From: UMGS1766 sp963597355
GTDB taxonomy: Bacteria > Bacillota > Clostridia > Oscillospirales > Oscillospiraceae
DNA length: 22,902 bases
Reading direction: 5' to 3'
Assembly: GCA_963597355.1 (NCBI GenBank)
Contig: CAVBPR010000008.1
Span: 1 to 22,902 of the forward strand
Every line of letters starts with the position of its first letter. The first letter of the stretch is position 1. This document shows, in pieces, positions 6,043 through 13,693 of this stretch. Under the pieces are notes generated by a model, which saw only the letters and a list, made by a program, of their open reading frames with translations, made no database searches and was not told where the DNA came from. A program made the translations under genes and the position numbers.

Positions 6043-6456
6043 ATGGCATTCAAGAGAATGGAAGGTTTTGCTGGAAGTGTGCCGCAGGGATTTATTGATC
6101 GTAGTGTCAAGGTATGTCCATTCTGCGGTTCTAACAATCCTCATTGGGCACTTGACCAAAAAATGCAGATGAAGTTGGAAGGCAACCTCTATCTGTTCCA
6201 GTGCGAGCAATGCAAGGGTGTTTTGAGTTCTCCCGTTCCCGATGTGACCGGCTACAACAACACTATGCTAACCACTACCGGCTTGCTCAAAAAGTTGTCC
6301 GGCAAAAAGAATGGTGTTATTTATCTGCGTGTATATGACGCAGGCAACAATGCCGATTTTGCAGATAAGGTTGGGACGGAATACACCTTGGAAGAAATCA
6401 ACCAAATGGCAGCACAAAAGGGCGGCACTCCCGATCAGGGCGGAAAGTTCTATTGA
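6043..6456 (+). CDS. Zinc-ribbon protein of unknown function
   Basis: 137 aa. C25/C28 (CPFCG) and C54/C57 (CEQC) form a four-cysteine zinc ribbon, preceded by MEGFAGSVPQGFIDRS and followed by a second region, GVIYLRVYDAGNNADFAD, and TEYTLEEINQMA. GGAGG precedes the ATG, and a terminator follows at once. It is the last gene of the TA-promoter operon and is paired with the tail-anchored protein. No enzyme motif is recognised. Binding of nucleic acid or protein is plausible for a zinc ribbon. The pair could be an accessory or host-interaction module (speculative). Confidence 0.65.
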   Translation: MAFKRMEGFAGSVPQGFIDRSVKVCPFCGSNNPHWALDQKMQMKLEGNLYLFQCEQCKGVLSSPVPDVTGYNNTMLTTTGLLKKLSGKKNGVIYLRVYDAGNNADFADKVGTEYTLEEINQMAAQKGGTPDQGGKFY

Positions 6457-6463
6457 TACTTAT

Positions 6464-6491
6464 GGAGCGGGGCGCGTGTCCCGCTCCTTTT
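6464..6491 (+). terminator. Terminator of the four-gene element operon
   Basis: GGAGCGGG (6464-6471) pairs with CCCGCTCC (6480-6487) and runs into TTTTCC. Its stem closely matches the element's other terminator at 3763-3790. Confidence 0.85.
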
Positions 6492-6500
6492 CCTATCCAT

Positions 6501-6530
6501 TTCATTAGGGTATAGCCCAATGACAATGAA
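6501..6530. promoter_or_regulatory. Imperfect palindrome, candidate recombination site
   Basis: TTCATT..AATGAA flanks a near-palindrome CATTAGGGTATAGCCCAATG (6503-6522), symmetric at 16 of 20 positions around a central TATA. Serine resolvases usually act on such a site directly upstream of their own gene, and the serine recombinase starts at 6664. It could equally be an operator. Confidence 0.35.
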
Positions 6531-6604
6531 AATTCCCTTGCTTTTCTGTTTCACATATATTATATCATAATTTTTGAAATATTTCGAATTTCATGCACAT
6601 CCTA

Positions 6605-6633
6605 TTGACATACTTCTAAATTTGTGATAGAAT
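6605..6633 (+). promoter_or_regulatory. Promoter of the serine recombinase
   Basis: TTGACA (6605-6610), 17-bp spacer, TAGAAT (6628-6633), 30 bp before the gene. Confidence 0.85.
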
Positions 6634-6663
6634 AAGGACAGATAAAGCAAGGGGGCTTTTGGA

Positions 6664-7224
6664 ATGCGGGTTTTCTATGTGCGCTGTTCTACCATCGAGC
6701 AGAACGAGGCGCGTCAGTTGAAAATGGCGGAGGAACAGAACGCCGAAAAGGTGTTTATGGACAAGGCGAGCGGCAAGAATACAAACCGCGCCGCGTTCAA
6801 GGAAATGATGGCTTTCGTCCGTGCGGGCGATACCGTGGTAGTCGAGAGCATTTCCAGAATTGCACGAAACACGCGGGACTTGCTTTCCATCGTTTCCGAG
6901 CTGACCGAAAAGGGCGTGGAATTTGTCAGTCTGAAAGAGAACATCGACACCACCACCCCGCAGGGGCGTTTCATGCTGACCGTGTTCGGCGCTCTGGCTG
7001 AATTGGAGCGGGAGAACATTTTGGAGCGTCAGCGCGAGGGAATCGAAATTGCCAAAAGCGAGGGCAAGTATAAAGGCCGCAAGCCCATTGATTATGACGA
7101 AGCGCAAATGAAAGCCCTTTGCAAGAAGTGGCGGGCGGGCGAAATCACCGCCACCGCCGCCATGAAAGAGCTGGGCTTGAAGCCCAATACGTTCTATCGC
7201 AGGGTAAAAGAAATGGGGCTGTAA
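6664..7224 (+). CDS. Small serine recombinase (resolvase/invertase family)
   Basis: 186 aa, normal length for the resolvase/invertase family. Residues 1-120 are the catalytic domain: R7 and nucleophile S9 in YVRCST, the DTVVVESISRIARNTRDLL segment with its conserved arginines, and AELERENILERQREGI. The long E helix follows, then the linker GRKPIDYD and a C-terminal HTH (about 145-186, ITATAAMKELGLKPNTFYRRV). It cuts DNA through a phosphoserine link and either resolves direct repeats or inverts segments. AAGGGGG is its ribosome site and it has its own promoter. It sits 155 bp inside attR, so the element has recombinases of two unrelated families at its two ends. Confidence 0.92.
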   Translation: MRVFYVRCSTIEQNEARQLKMAEEQNAEKVFMDKASGKNTNRAAFKEMMAFVRAGDTVVVESISRIARNTRDLLSIVSELTEKGVEFVSLKENIDTTTPQGRFMLTVFGALAELERENILERQREGIEIAKSEGKYKGRKPIDYDEAQMKALCKKWRAGEITATAAMKELGLKPNTFYRRVKEMGL

Positions 7225-7379
7225 ACAGCTCCGCAAACACGCAATCTATTCAAAAATTCAAGCGCACATGAAGCAGAAAAGTAAAGTGTGCGAAACGGGT
7301 AAATGGGCAAAAAGCCCTTGTATTTCAACGGTTTTTCCTTTTGGAGCGCTTGCCCCTGACGGACGCTGCCGCGGCCGTC
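7225..7379 (+). other. Non-coding right end of the element
   Basis: About 155 bases between the recombinase gene and attR without a convincing gene. A hairpin with CGCACA (7263-7268) and TGTGCG (7287-7292) and a GGGCAAAAAGCCC-type hairpin near 7307-7320 may be integrase or excisionase binding features or a weak terminator. Confidence 0.35.
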
Positions 7380-7426
7380 AATGGCATTCAAGAGGTCAGC
7401 GGTTCGATCCCGCTTATCTCCACCAA
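7380..7426. repeat. attR: 47-bp copy of the tRNA-Ala 3' end
   Basis: Exact copy of 2572-2618. It lacks the acceptor 5' strand and D-arm and is not a working tRNA. It is the displaced original 3' end of the chromosomal tRNA-Ala gene. Confidence 0.93.
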
Positions 7427-7471
7427 GATCCGAATCTGATACCGATTGGGTATAGGTTCGGATCTTTTTTG
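7425..7471 (+). terminator. Original terminator of tRNA-Ala, orphaned by integration
   Basis: AAGATCCGAA (7425-7434) pairs with TTCGGATCTT (7457-7466) with inner pairs ATACC/GGTAT, followed by TTTTG. It directly abuts the displaced tRNA 3' end, as expected of the pre-integration locus. Confidence 0.85.
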
Positions 7472-7575
7472 TTTTTAGATTGAAGATTTATGGATTTCCG
7501 CCATCCTTTTCGCTCCACAATAGATACACTTCATTTTCTATTTTTCCTGCTTTTGTGCAAAATTACCAGAAAGCC

Positions 7576-7604
7576 TTGCAAGATTTTTTCTTTTGCGGTA
7601 TAAT
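7576..7604 (+). promoter_or_regulatory. Promoter of the PrsA-like gene
   Basis: TTGCAA (7576-7581), 17-bp spacer, TATAAT (7599-7604). Confidence 0.75.
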
Positions 7605-7664
7605 GTCTCGGTATTCTGATGACCGGGCAACTCGCCCACAATTCGAGAGGAATGATATCAAACT

Positions 7665-9173
7665 ATGAGCGCATCCAAAACAAAAAAAGAGCGCCGGGCA
7701 GACGCTTTTAACGGAATGACCCAGAAACAGCGCCAGGACGCGATTGCCGCCCAAAAGAGCCATCGAAACGCTATTATTTACACTATCATCGGCATTGTCG
7801 TTGCCTTGTGCGTTATAGCATTGCTGGTGTGGGACAATGGTGTAATCCAGCGTCACTCCACGGCCGTTACCATCGGCACCAAATCCTACGGTGTCGTTGA
7901 TGTAGACTATTATTATTACTCCACTTACTCCAACTATTCCAACTATGCATCCACCTATGGCCTGGACACCTCAAAGCCTCTGGACGAGCAGGAAATTTAT
8001 GAGGGCTATACTTGGGATCAGATGCTGAAAGACAACGCAATTAATTATCTGACCAACGTTTCCATTCTGGCTCAGGAGGCGGAAGCCGCCGGCTATGAAC
8101 TGAGTGAAGATGGTCAGTCACAAGTTGAAGCTACCATTAACAACATCGCCGCCTATGCCAAGCTCTACGGCGTTTCTGAGAACTATTACTTGCAAAACGG
8201 CTACGGCAAGTATATGACTGCAAAGGATTATCGCCGCATTTTGACCGAGGCTCAGCTTGCTACAGAGTATGCAAACCAGAAGCAGGAGAGCTTTGACGTA
8301 ACCGACGAGGAAATCGACACTTACTATACCGAGAATTCTGCCACCATCGACACCATTGACTACACCTGCTATCTTGTTTCCTTTGACCGCACCGAGCAGG
8401 ACTCCGACGGCAACACGGTTGATCTGGACGAAGACACCATCGAAGCCAACCGCGCGGAAGCAGAGGCTCACGCTCAGGAAATTACAGATGCTTTGGTTGC
8501 CGGCGACACCGACAAGGCGGCTGAACTGGCAGAAACCTACGGTGCGACCGACAGCTCCAATTCCAGCGCCATCACATACACCGGTTTCGCAACCTGGATG
8601 AATGACACCAGCCATCAGGCAGGCTCCAGCGGTGTAATCGAAAACACAAACAGCAACGGAAACGTAAGCGGTTACTATGCTATGTATGTCAACCAACGCT
8701 ATCTGGACGAGTATTACGGTGCAAACGCCCGAGTGATTCGCCTTGATGCAACAAAGGATGACGACGACAACTACGATATGGATTCCGTTGAAGAAACCGC
8801 ACAATCTCTGTTGGATGAATACAATTCCGGCGATAAAACAGCAGAATCCTTCGGTACTCTGGCTGACAACAATTCCTCTGATGCTTCCAGCTACGAGGGC
8901 GGTCTGCACGAAAACCTGTCGAAAAACGCCTACAACGACGACGTTGTTGCATGGCTGTTTGATGATGCCCGCAAGAATGGCGACACCAACATTTTCCGCG
9001 ATGATGACAACCACGTTTGCTATGTCGTTTACTTTGACAGCTTTGCAGATACTCCCTATTGGCGCGTCACTTCTGCTGACAGCCTCCGTTCAGAAAAATA
9101 CAATGACTGGATGGATGAAGAGACGGAACAGTACACTGCCACACAGGGCACCGGTATGAAGTTCGTAGGATAA
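7665..9173 (+). CDS. Membrane-anchored PrsA/SurA-like peptidyl-prolyl isomerase
   Basis: 502 aa. A basic cytoplasmic head (KTKKERRADAF) is followed by one transmembrane helix (about 36-56), so the bulk lies outside the membrane. Residues 60-230 resemble the SurA N-terminal chaperone region, with tyrosine-rich stretches (DVDYYYYSTYSNYSNY) and KDNAINYLTNVSILAQEAEAAGYELS. Residues about 345-460 match a divergent parvulin rotamase (ANARVIRLDA, EETAQSLLDEYNSGDKTAESFGTLADNNS, EGGLHENL). The protein likely helps exported proteins fold. Unlike classical PrsA it has no lipobox. It is monocistronic, with a promoter before and a terminator after. GAGAGG lies about 14 bp before the ATG, which is rather far. 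Confidence 0.8.
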   Translation: MSASKTKKERRADAFNGMTQKQRQDAIAAQKSHRNAIIYTIIGIVVALCVIALLVWDNGVIQRHSTAVTIGTKSYGVVDVDYYYYSTYSNYSNYASTYGLDTSKPLDEQEIYEGYTWDQMLKDNAINYLTNVSILAQEAEAAGYELSEDGQSQVEATINNIAAYAKLYGVSENYYLQNGYGKYMTAKDYRRILTEAQLATEYANQKQESFDVTDEEIDTYYTENSATIDTIDYTCYLVSFDRTEQDSDGNTVDLDEDTIEANRAEAEAHAQEITDALVAGDTDKAAELAETYGATDSSNSSAITYTGFATWMNDTSHQAGSSGVIENTNSNGNVSGYYAMYVNQRYLDEYYGANARVIRLDATKDDDDNYDMDSVEETAQSLLDEYNSGDKTAESFGTLADNNSSDASSYEGGLHENLSKNAYNDDVVAWLFDDARKNGDTNIFRDDDNHVCYVVYFDSFADTPYWRVTSADSLRSEKYNDWMDEETEQYTATQGTGMKFVG

Positions 9174-9189
9174 TTCGACTTACTGTTTT

Positions 9190-9219
9190 CCCCGTCTGAG
9201 AAATCAGGCGGGGAGATTT
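9190..9219 (+). terminator. Terminator of the PrsA-like gene
   Basis: CCCCGTCTGA (9190-9199) pairs with TCAGGCGGGG (9204-9213) around a GAAA tetraloop, followed by AGATTTTTAT. Confidence 0.88.
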
Positions 9220-9231
9220 TTATCATTTTTC

Positions 9232-9260
9232 TTGCAAAATACAATGCAACATGATATAAT
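9232..9260 (+). promoter_or_regulatory. Promoter of tRNA-Gly
   Basis: TTGCAA (9232-9237), 17-bp spacer, TATAAT (9255-9260), 11 bp before the tRNA. Confidence 0.8.
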
Positions 9261-9271
9261 AAATGAGCTTT

Positions 9272-9345
9272 GCAGGCATAGTTCATCGGTAGAATGAAAG
9301 CTTCCCAAGCTTTAGAGGTGGGTTCGATTCCCATTGCCTGCTCCA
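9272..9345 (+). tRNA. tRNA-Gly (anticodon CCC)
   Basis: 74 nt. Acceptor GCAGGCA pairs perfectly with TGCCTGC; the anticodon loop TTCCCAA gives CCC, flanked by AAAGC/GCTTT; the T-loop is TTCGATT; discriminator T and encoded CCA. Confidence 0.97.
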
Positions 9346-9346
9346 G

Positions 9347-9379
9347 AAAGGGTACGATTCTACTCGTGCCCTTTTTTTG
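9347..9379 (+). terminator. Terminator of tRNA-Gly
   Basis: AAAGGGTACGA (9347-9357) pairs with TCGTGCCCTTT (9364-9374, one G-U), followed by further Ts. Confidence 0.88.
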
Positions 9380-9421
9380 CATATTTTTTCCCTTATCCAA
9401 AGACTATCATATCTTTAGGAA

Positions 9422-9450
9422 TTGACTTATAAAAAATGATTGACTACAAT
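9422..9450 (+). promoter_or_regulatory. Promoter of the DUF2156 gene
   Basis: TTGACT (9422-9427), 17-bp spacer, TACAAT (9445-9450), 50 bp before the ATG at 9500. Confidence 0.75.
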
Positions 9451-9499
9451 AGTCATTGTGCTTATTTCTGATCGGAAGATATAAAAAGAAAGGAATCCT

Positions 9500-10417
9500 A
9501 TGATCTCATTTCACTACGCAACGCCTGAGGACAAGCCATGGATTGATGCCGCTCTATGCCGCAGCAATGAACGTGGCTGCGAATACACGTTTGTAAATTT
9601 ATATGCCTGGAGCGAACCATTTCAGCTTCAGGTTGCAGAAGTAGAAGGCTGCCTTACCTGCCATATGACCGGTTCCCTTGGCCCCTGCTACCTCTACCCT
9701 GTCGGAGGCAATGTCCGCGCCGCTATTCTTGCACTGCGCGAGGACGCGCTCCAGCGGAATAACCGGTTTCAACTCGCCTGTTTATCCGACGAACACCGCA
9801 AAGAATTAGAGCAACTTTTCCCCGGTTGCTTTGAATATACCGACGACCGGGATGGGTATGATTACCTCTACGACATCGAACGTCTGGCCACTTTAAAAGG
9901 AAAAAAACTGCACGGCAAACGCAATCACATTAACAAATTCCTGTCCGAGCATCCGGACTGGAGCGGCGAACCCATCACAGTCGAAAATCTGGCGGAATGC
10001 CTGAGCATGAATGAACTGTGGCACAAGGAAAACGAAGGCTTTGATGGCGAAGAAACCTTCGAGGAGGATGGTGTCGCCCTTCAGAAATGCATCTCCCGCT
10101 ATGAACAGATGGGCATGGAAGGTTATCTGATACGGGTAGATGGCAAAGTCGTTGCCTTCACTATGGGGGAGCGCATGGGAACAACCGACACTTATGATGT
10201 TCACTTTGAAAAAGCCTTTTCGGATGTAGCCGGAGCCTACCCCATGATCAACCGGGAATTTGCGCGTTGGATACAGGAAAATCATCCCGAAATCCGCTAC
10301 CTGAACCGCGAGGATGACATGGGCGTGGAGGGACTGCGCCAGTCCAAGAAATCTTACTATCCCGACTTGATGGTGGTCAAAACCGGTGCACAACTGATAA
10401 AAGAATTAAATCCCTGA
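9500..10417 (+). CDS. DUF2156 protein (GNAT-fold acyl/aminoacyl transferase-like)
   Basis: 305 aa. The family fold is two tandem GNAT-like domains, related to the catalytic part of phosphatidylglycerol lysyltransferase (MprF/LPG synthase). Signature segments are the N-terminal CEYTFVNLYAW, the central YDYLYDIERLATLKGKKLHGKRNHINKF (quoted here as two adjoining motifs, YDYLYDIERLATL and GKKLHGKRNHINKF), and the C-terminal TYDVHFEKAF with AYPMINREFARW and YLNREDDMGVEGLRQSKKSY. No membrane segments are present, so this is the soluble form. Substrate is unknown; transfer of an aminoacyl or acyl group is the family expectation. AAAGGAATCCT precedes the ATG. Monocistronic, between its own promoter and terminator. 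Confidence 0.85.
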   Translation: MISFHYATPEDKPWIDAALCRSNERGCEYTFVNLYAWSEPFQLQVAEVEGCLTCHMTGSLGPCYLYPVGGNVRAAILALREDALQRNNRFQLACLSDEHRKELEQLFPGCFEYTDDRDGYDYLYDIERLATLKGKKLHGKRNHINKFLSEHPDWSGEPITVENLAECLSMNELWHKENEGFDGEETFEEDGVALQKCISRYEQMGMEGYLIRVDGKVVAFTMGERMGTTDTYDVHFEKAFSDVAGAYPMINREFARWIQENHPEIRYLNREDDMGVEGLRQSKKSYYPDLMVVKTGAQLIKELNP

Positions 10418-10435
10418 ATCGAAAAGCAATACCAA

Positions 10436-10472
10436 AAAGCGGAGTTGAATCTTGCATTCAGCTCCGCTTTGT
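10436..10472 (+). terminator. Terminator of the DUF2156 gene
   Basis: Bases 10436-10450 pair with 10456-10470 (15 pairs, one G-U) around a 5-nt loop, with Ts at the end of the right arm. Confidence 0.8.
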
Positions 10473-10576
10473 TATATCGTTAGAGTTATAGCGAAGTACA
10501 TTATATTTCATTTTCTATTTTTCATTGCATATAGTATGATTAGAGCAGAAAACAGCAGGAAAGGAAGGTCTTTATT

Positions 10577-12529
10577 ATGACACAAAACCGTTATCCTCAC
10601 GTATTTCAACCTTTGACCATTCGTGGCTTGACCTTAAAAAATCGCCTGGAATATGCTCCCACCGTTGTTTTGAAATGCAATGCAGACGGCTCCATGAGTC
10701 AGGACATGTTAGATTTTATGGATTGGCAGGCACAAACCGGTGTCGGCTGGGTTACTGTAGGTGACACCCCGGTCACCCACGACAATACCTCTCACTGGCT
10801 CTGCGAGATGAATGTGTGCGACGATGACTGCATTCACGGTATGAACGCACTGGTGGAACAGTGCCGTAAAAACGGCGCAGAATTATCTGTAGAATTGGCT
10901 TATGCCGGTCGAGGCAATCGCGCTCCTGCAGATGGCCAGCCTACTGCTATTGTTTCTGCCGAACGTCCGCTCAACCCCGGTGACAATGTGCGCACTATGA
11001 CCCGCAGTGACATGGACGAGATGAAACAGAATTTTGTGGACTGCGCTGTACGCTGTAAGCACGCTGGCTTCCGCATGATTCTGCTCCACTGCGCCCACAA
11101 CAATTTCCTTGCCCAATGGCTCTCCCCTGACTCCAACGTACGCACCGACGAGTATGGCGGATGTCCTGAAAATCGCAGAAAATATCCCCTCGAGGTATTA
11201 AAGGCAGTTCGCGAGGCCGTGGGCAATGACATGGTAATCGAGCTTCGGGTTTCTGCCACCGAAGGGATTCCAGGCGGCTTGGAATTTGATGAATCTCTGG
11301 CCTTTATGGAACTGGCGCAGGAATATGTAGATATCATGCATATCTCTCAGGGATCTATTTTTCATCTTTCCGCCCGCTATACCATTCCCACCTATTTCCG
11401 CACTCCCCACAAGCCATTGAATGTGGATTATGCGGCAGAGGTAAAAAAGCATCTGCATATTCCGGTCGCCGTCGTAGGTATGATCACTACGCTGGAGCAG
11501 GCCGAAGATATTATTGCCTCCGGAAAGGCTGACATTGTCGCCATGGCAAAGAGTTTTATGGCGGACGGAAACATTGTCCACAAATCCCTTGCCGGTGAAA
11601 GCTCCAGAGTTCGCCCCTGTACCCGCTGTGACCTTTGCGGCAATGCCAACACCTACGGAACGGCCATGAGCTGCGCGATCAATCCTCGCTGCGGTATTTC
11701 CGGAGAAATCGATCCGCTTCCCGAATCCAAGCGCAAACGCGTCATGGTAATCGGCGGTGGTCCTGCCGGCATGATGGCCGCCCAAACGCTGGTAAAACGC
11801 GGCCACACCGTTACCCTCTATGAAAAAGCGGATCAACTGGGCGGTCTGCTTATTGATGCAAGTATGGTCCCGTTTAAGCAGTTGATGCGCGAATATCTGG
11901 ACTGGGACATTGAGGAAACAATGCACTGCGGTGCAAAGATTTTGCTCAATACGGAAGTAACGGAAGAACTGATTGAGCAGGAAAATCCGGACGCTATCAT
12001 TGTTGCCACTGGTTCTGTTTATCTCACACCCCCCATTCCCGGCATAGCAGAATCTTTCGCTGTCCGTGATGTAGACAGCCATGCCGTAGAAACAGGCGAA
12101 AATGTTGTCGTCTGCGGCGGTGGCATCACTGGTTTGGAATGCGCACTGACACTGAGCCAGGAGGGCAAACAGGTCACGGTCGTTGATCTCCTGCCCAGAG
12201 AAAATTTTGTAATGGAAATGCCAATCTTCAATAAGGCCGATCTGATGGATCAACTGGAACAACACCAGGTTGCGTTAGTTGGAAACCAGAAAATTCAGGC
12301 TATTGACGGCGGAGTCAGGACCATTGACCAGCAAACTGGAGAAGAACGCTTCTTCCCTGCTGACAGCGTTGTCAATGCCCTTGGCGTCAAGCCGGATAAT
12401 GCCCTTGGCATGAAGCTGCTGAGCAAATACGGCAGCAGTCAGGTTGTCTTAGTCGGAGATTGTACCGCTCGGGGCGGCAACTACTACCGGGCAAATCACG
12501 AGGCCTATCACGCGGCTATGCGCATCTGA
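10577..12529 (+). CDS. Old Yellow Enzyme/2,4-dienoyl-CoA reductase-family flavin:NADH oxidoreductase
   Basis: 650 aa. Residues 1-340 are the FMN-binding TIM barrel (FQPLTIRGLTLKNRLEYAP; LLHCAHNNFLAQWLSP; SNVRTDEYGG). Cysteines in RPCTRCDLCGN with SCAINP (about 348-366) would hold a 4Fe-4S cluster. Residues 385-650 bind FAD (VMVIGGGPAGMMAAQ) and NAD(P)H (VVVCGGGITGLECAL), ending in VVLVGDCTARGGNYY. Such enzymes reduce activated C=C bonds; relatives include 2,4-dienoyl-CoA reductase, enoate reductase, BaiCD and flavonoid or isoflavone reductases of gut anaerobes. The cluster spacing C-x2-C-x2-C-x11-C differs by one residue from the usual C-x2-C-x3-C. Substrate cannot be set. The ribosome site is AAAGGAAGG. 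A LysR gene follows, then SDR and Dabb genes. Confidence 0.88.
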   Translation: MTQNRYPHVFQPLTIRGLTLKNRLEYAPTVVLKCNADGSMSQDMLDFMDWQAQTGVGWVTVGDTPVTHDNTSHWLCEMNVCDDDCIHGMNALVEQCRKNGAELSVELAYAGRGNRAPADGQPTAIVSAERPLNPGDNVRTMTRSDMDEMKQNFVDCAVRCKHAGFRMILLHCAHNNFLAQWLSPDSNVRTDEYGGCPENRRKYPLEVLKAVREAVGNDMVIELRVSATEGIPGGLEFDESLAFMELAQEYVDIMHISQGSIFHLSARYTIPTYFRTPHKPLNVDYAAEVKKHLHIPVAVVGMITTLEQAEDIIASGKADIVAMAKSFMADGNIVHKSLAGESSRVRPCTRCDLCGNANTYGTAMSCAINPRCGISGEIDPLPESKRKRVMVIGGGPAGMMAAQTLVKRGHTVTLYEKADQLGGLLIDASMVPFKQLMREYLDWDIEETMHCGAKILLNTEVTEELIEQENPDAIIVATGSVYLTPPIPGIAESFAVRDVDSHAVETGENVVVCGGGITGLECALTLSQEGKQVTVVDLLPRENFVMEMPIFNKADLMDQLEQHQVALVGNQKIQAIDGGVRTIDQQTGEERFFPADSVVNALGVKPDNALGMKLLSKYGSSQVVLVGDCTARGGNYYRANHEAYHAAMRI

Positions 12530-12670
12530 TTTGGAGATAGATTGCACAGTGTATCCGATCCAAGTGCCTGCCTTTGGCTTTATATCCATTGCTGACAGCG
12601 GTGGATGACCCGAATTTTTATTGAACAGTATTTTCCACGATTTACACACAGAAAGGCCTTTGAAGCGACC

Positions 12671-13597
12671 ATGGATTTAACGCAGCTGAAATATTTTCAA
12701 GCGGTTGCCCGCACGGGAAACATCACCCGTGCCGCAGCGGAATTGTTCGTCACCCAGCCCAACCTGAGCAAAAGTATCACTCGATTAGAGGAGGAACTTC
12801 AGGTGCCCTTGTTTGAGCATCGCAAGGGAAAAATTGAACTAAACGATTATGGGCGAATGTTTCTATCCAGCGTAGACATTATTTTTTCCGAGCTGGCCGC
12901 TGGAACGCAAAACATTCAGCGCATGTATGCTGCCAACCAGTACGTGCTGTCCCTCGGCTGCAACATCAGCGGCTATCTGGCGGACAACCTTCCCCTCTTC
13001 TCCAGTGCACATCCGGAACTGGGAATCCGTCAATTAGACTGCACTACACCTCAATTGATCGAGCGGCTGTTGGATCGCAGTATCAACCTTGCATTGTCCA
13101 ACGAAAAACTGAATGACGAGCGCATTGAATATCGTCTGCTGGGACAAAAAAAGTACGTAATTGCGCTGCACCAGGATCATCCATTGGCAAAGCAGGAGGT
13201 CATTTCCTTCTCGCAATTGGCAAACGAAACTTTCATTTGTGATACCTCCCGTTTTCATCTCGATAATCTCCGCCAGGTGTGCTTGAAAAACGGTTTCATT
13301 CCCCACGTAGGATATGAAATTCAAAGCACGGATCTTGTGTTCGGACTTGTCGCCGCCAACCGTGGAACCGCGATCATTCCCATTGTCATGGGATGCCAAA
13401 TGCTTGCCGCACATCCAAACGCACCGGTAAAATTAGTCGGTATTACCGACGAAATGCCCCCTGTTATCATCGGTATCGGGACATTAAAAAATCAACCGAT
13501 CAGTCAGGCGGGAGAATTGTTTGTGCAGTTTCTGGAAGAAAACCTAAAGCGTGAGGAGGAACTGGTTCAGCGAACCGGTTACGCTGGCCTCTTATAA
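12671..13597 (+). CDS. LysR-family transcriptional regulator
   Basis: 308 aa. The N-terminal winged HTH is typical: MDLTQLKYFQAVARTGNITR, then AAAELFVTQPNLSKSITRLEEEL and VPLFEHRKGKIELNDYG. The effector-binding domain occupies about 90-295, with the LALSNEKL and VIALHQDHPLA strands and AANRGTAIIPIVMG. In-frame codons extend to 12605, but the LysR start at 12671 fits the family; GAAAGG lies about 15 bp upstream, a weak ribosome site. It lies between the flavoenzyme and the SDR gene in the same orientation, so it probably controls this set in response to a small substrate or product (inference). Confidence 0.9.
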   Translation: MDLTQLKYFQAVARTGNITRAAAELFVTQPNLSKSITRLEEELQVPLFEHRKGKIELNDYGRMFLSSVDIIFSELAAGTQNIQRMYAANQYVLSLGCNISGYLADNLPLFSSAHPELGIRQLDCTTPQLIERLLDRSINLALSNEKLNDERIEYRLLGQKKYVIALHQDHPLAKQEVISFSQLANETFICDTSRFHLDNLRQVCLKNGFIPHVGYEIQSTDLVFGLVAANRGTAIIPIVMGCQMLAAHPNAPVKLVGITDEMPPVIIGIGTLKNQPISQAGELFVQFLEENLKREEELVQRTGYAGLL

Positions 13598-13693
13598 CCT
13601 CTATCCCTTTTTCAGTGATTTTAATTTCAGATTCATCCACTTCCCTACCGATTTTAAAAAAACAAAGAATTGAACAAAAGGAGAAGATTAACT

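Noticed and set aside
7380..7426. A second tRNA-Ala gene
   Set aside because: Only the 3' part is present; there is no 5' acceptor strand or D-arm, so it is the attR repeat.
8118..9014. Long valine/isoleucine-rich minus-strand frame inside the PrsA-like gene
   Set aside because: It is antisense to a gene with clear domain structure, promoter and terminator, and has no ribosome site of its own.
9056..9400. Minus-strand open frame containing MGIEPTSKAWEAF
   Set aside because: This is the typical spurious peptide from antisense reading of a tRNA gene (tRNA-Gly at 9272-9345).
11198..12265. 355-codon minus-strand frame inside the flavoenzyme gene
   Set aside because: Antisense shadow of a strongly recognisable oxidoreductase; no family resemblance.
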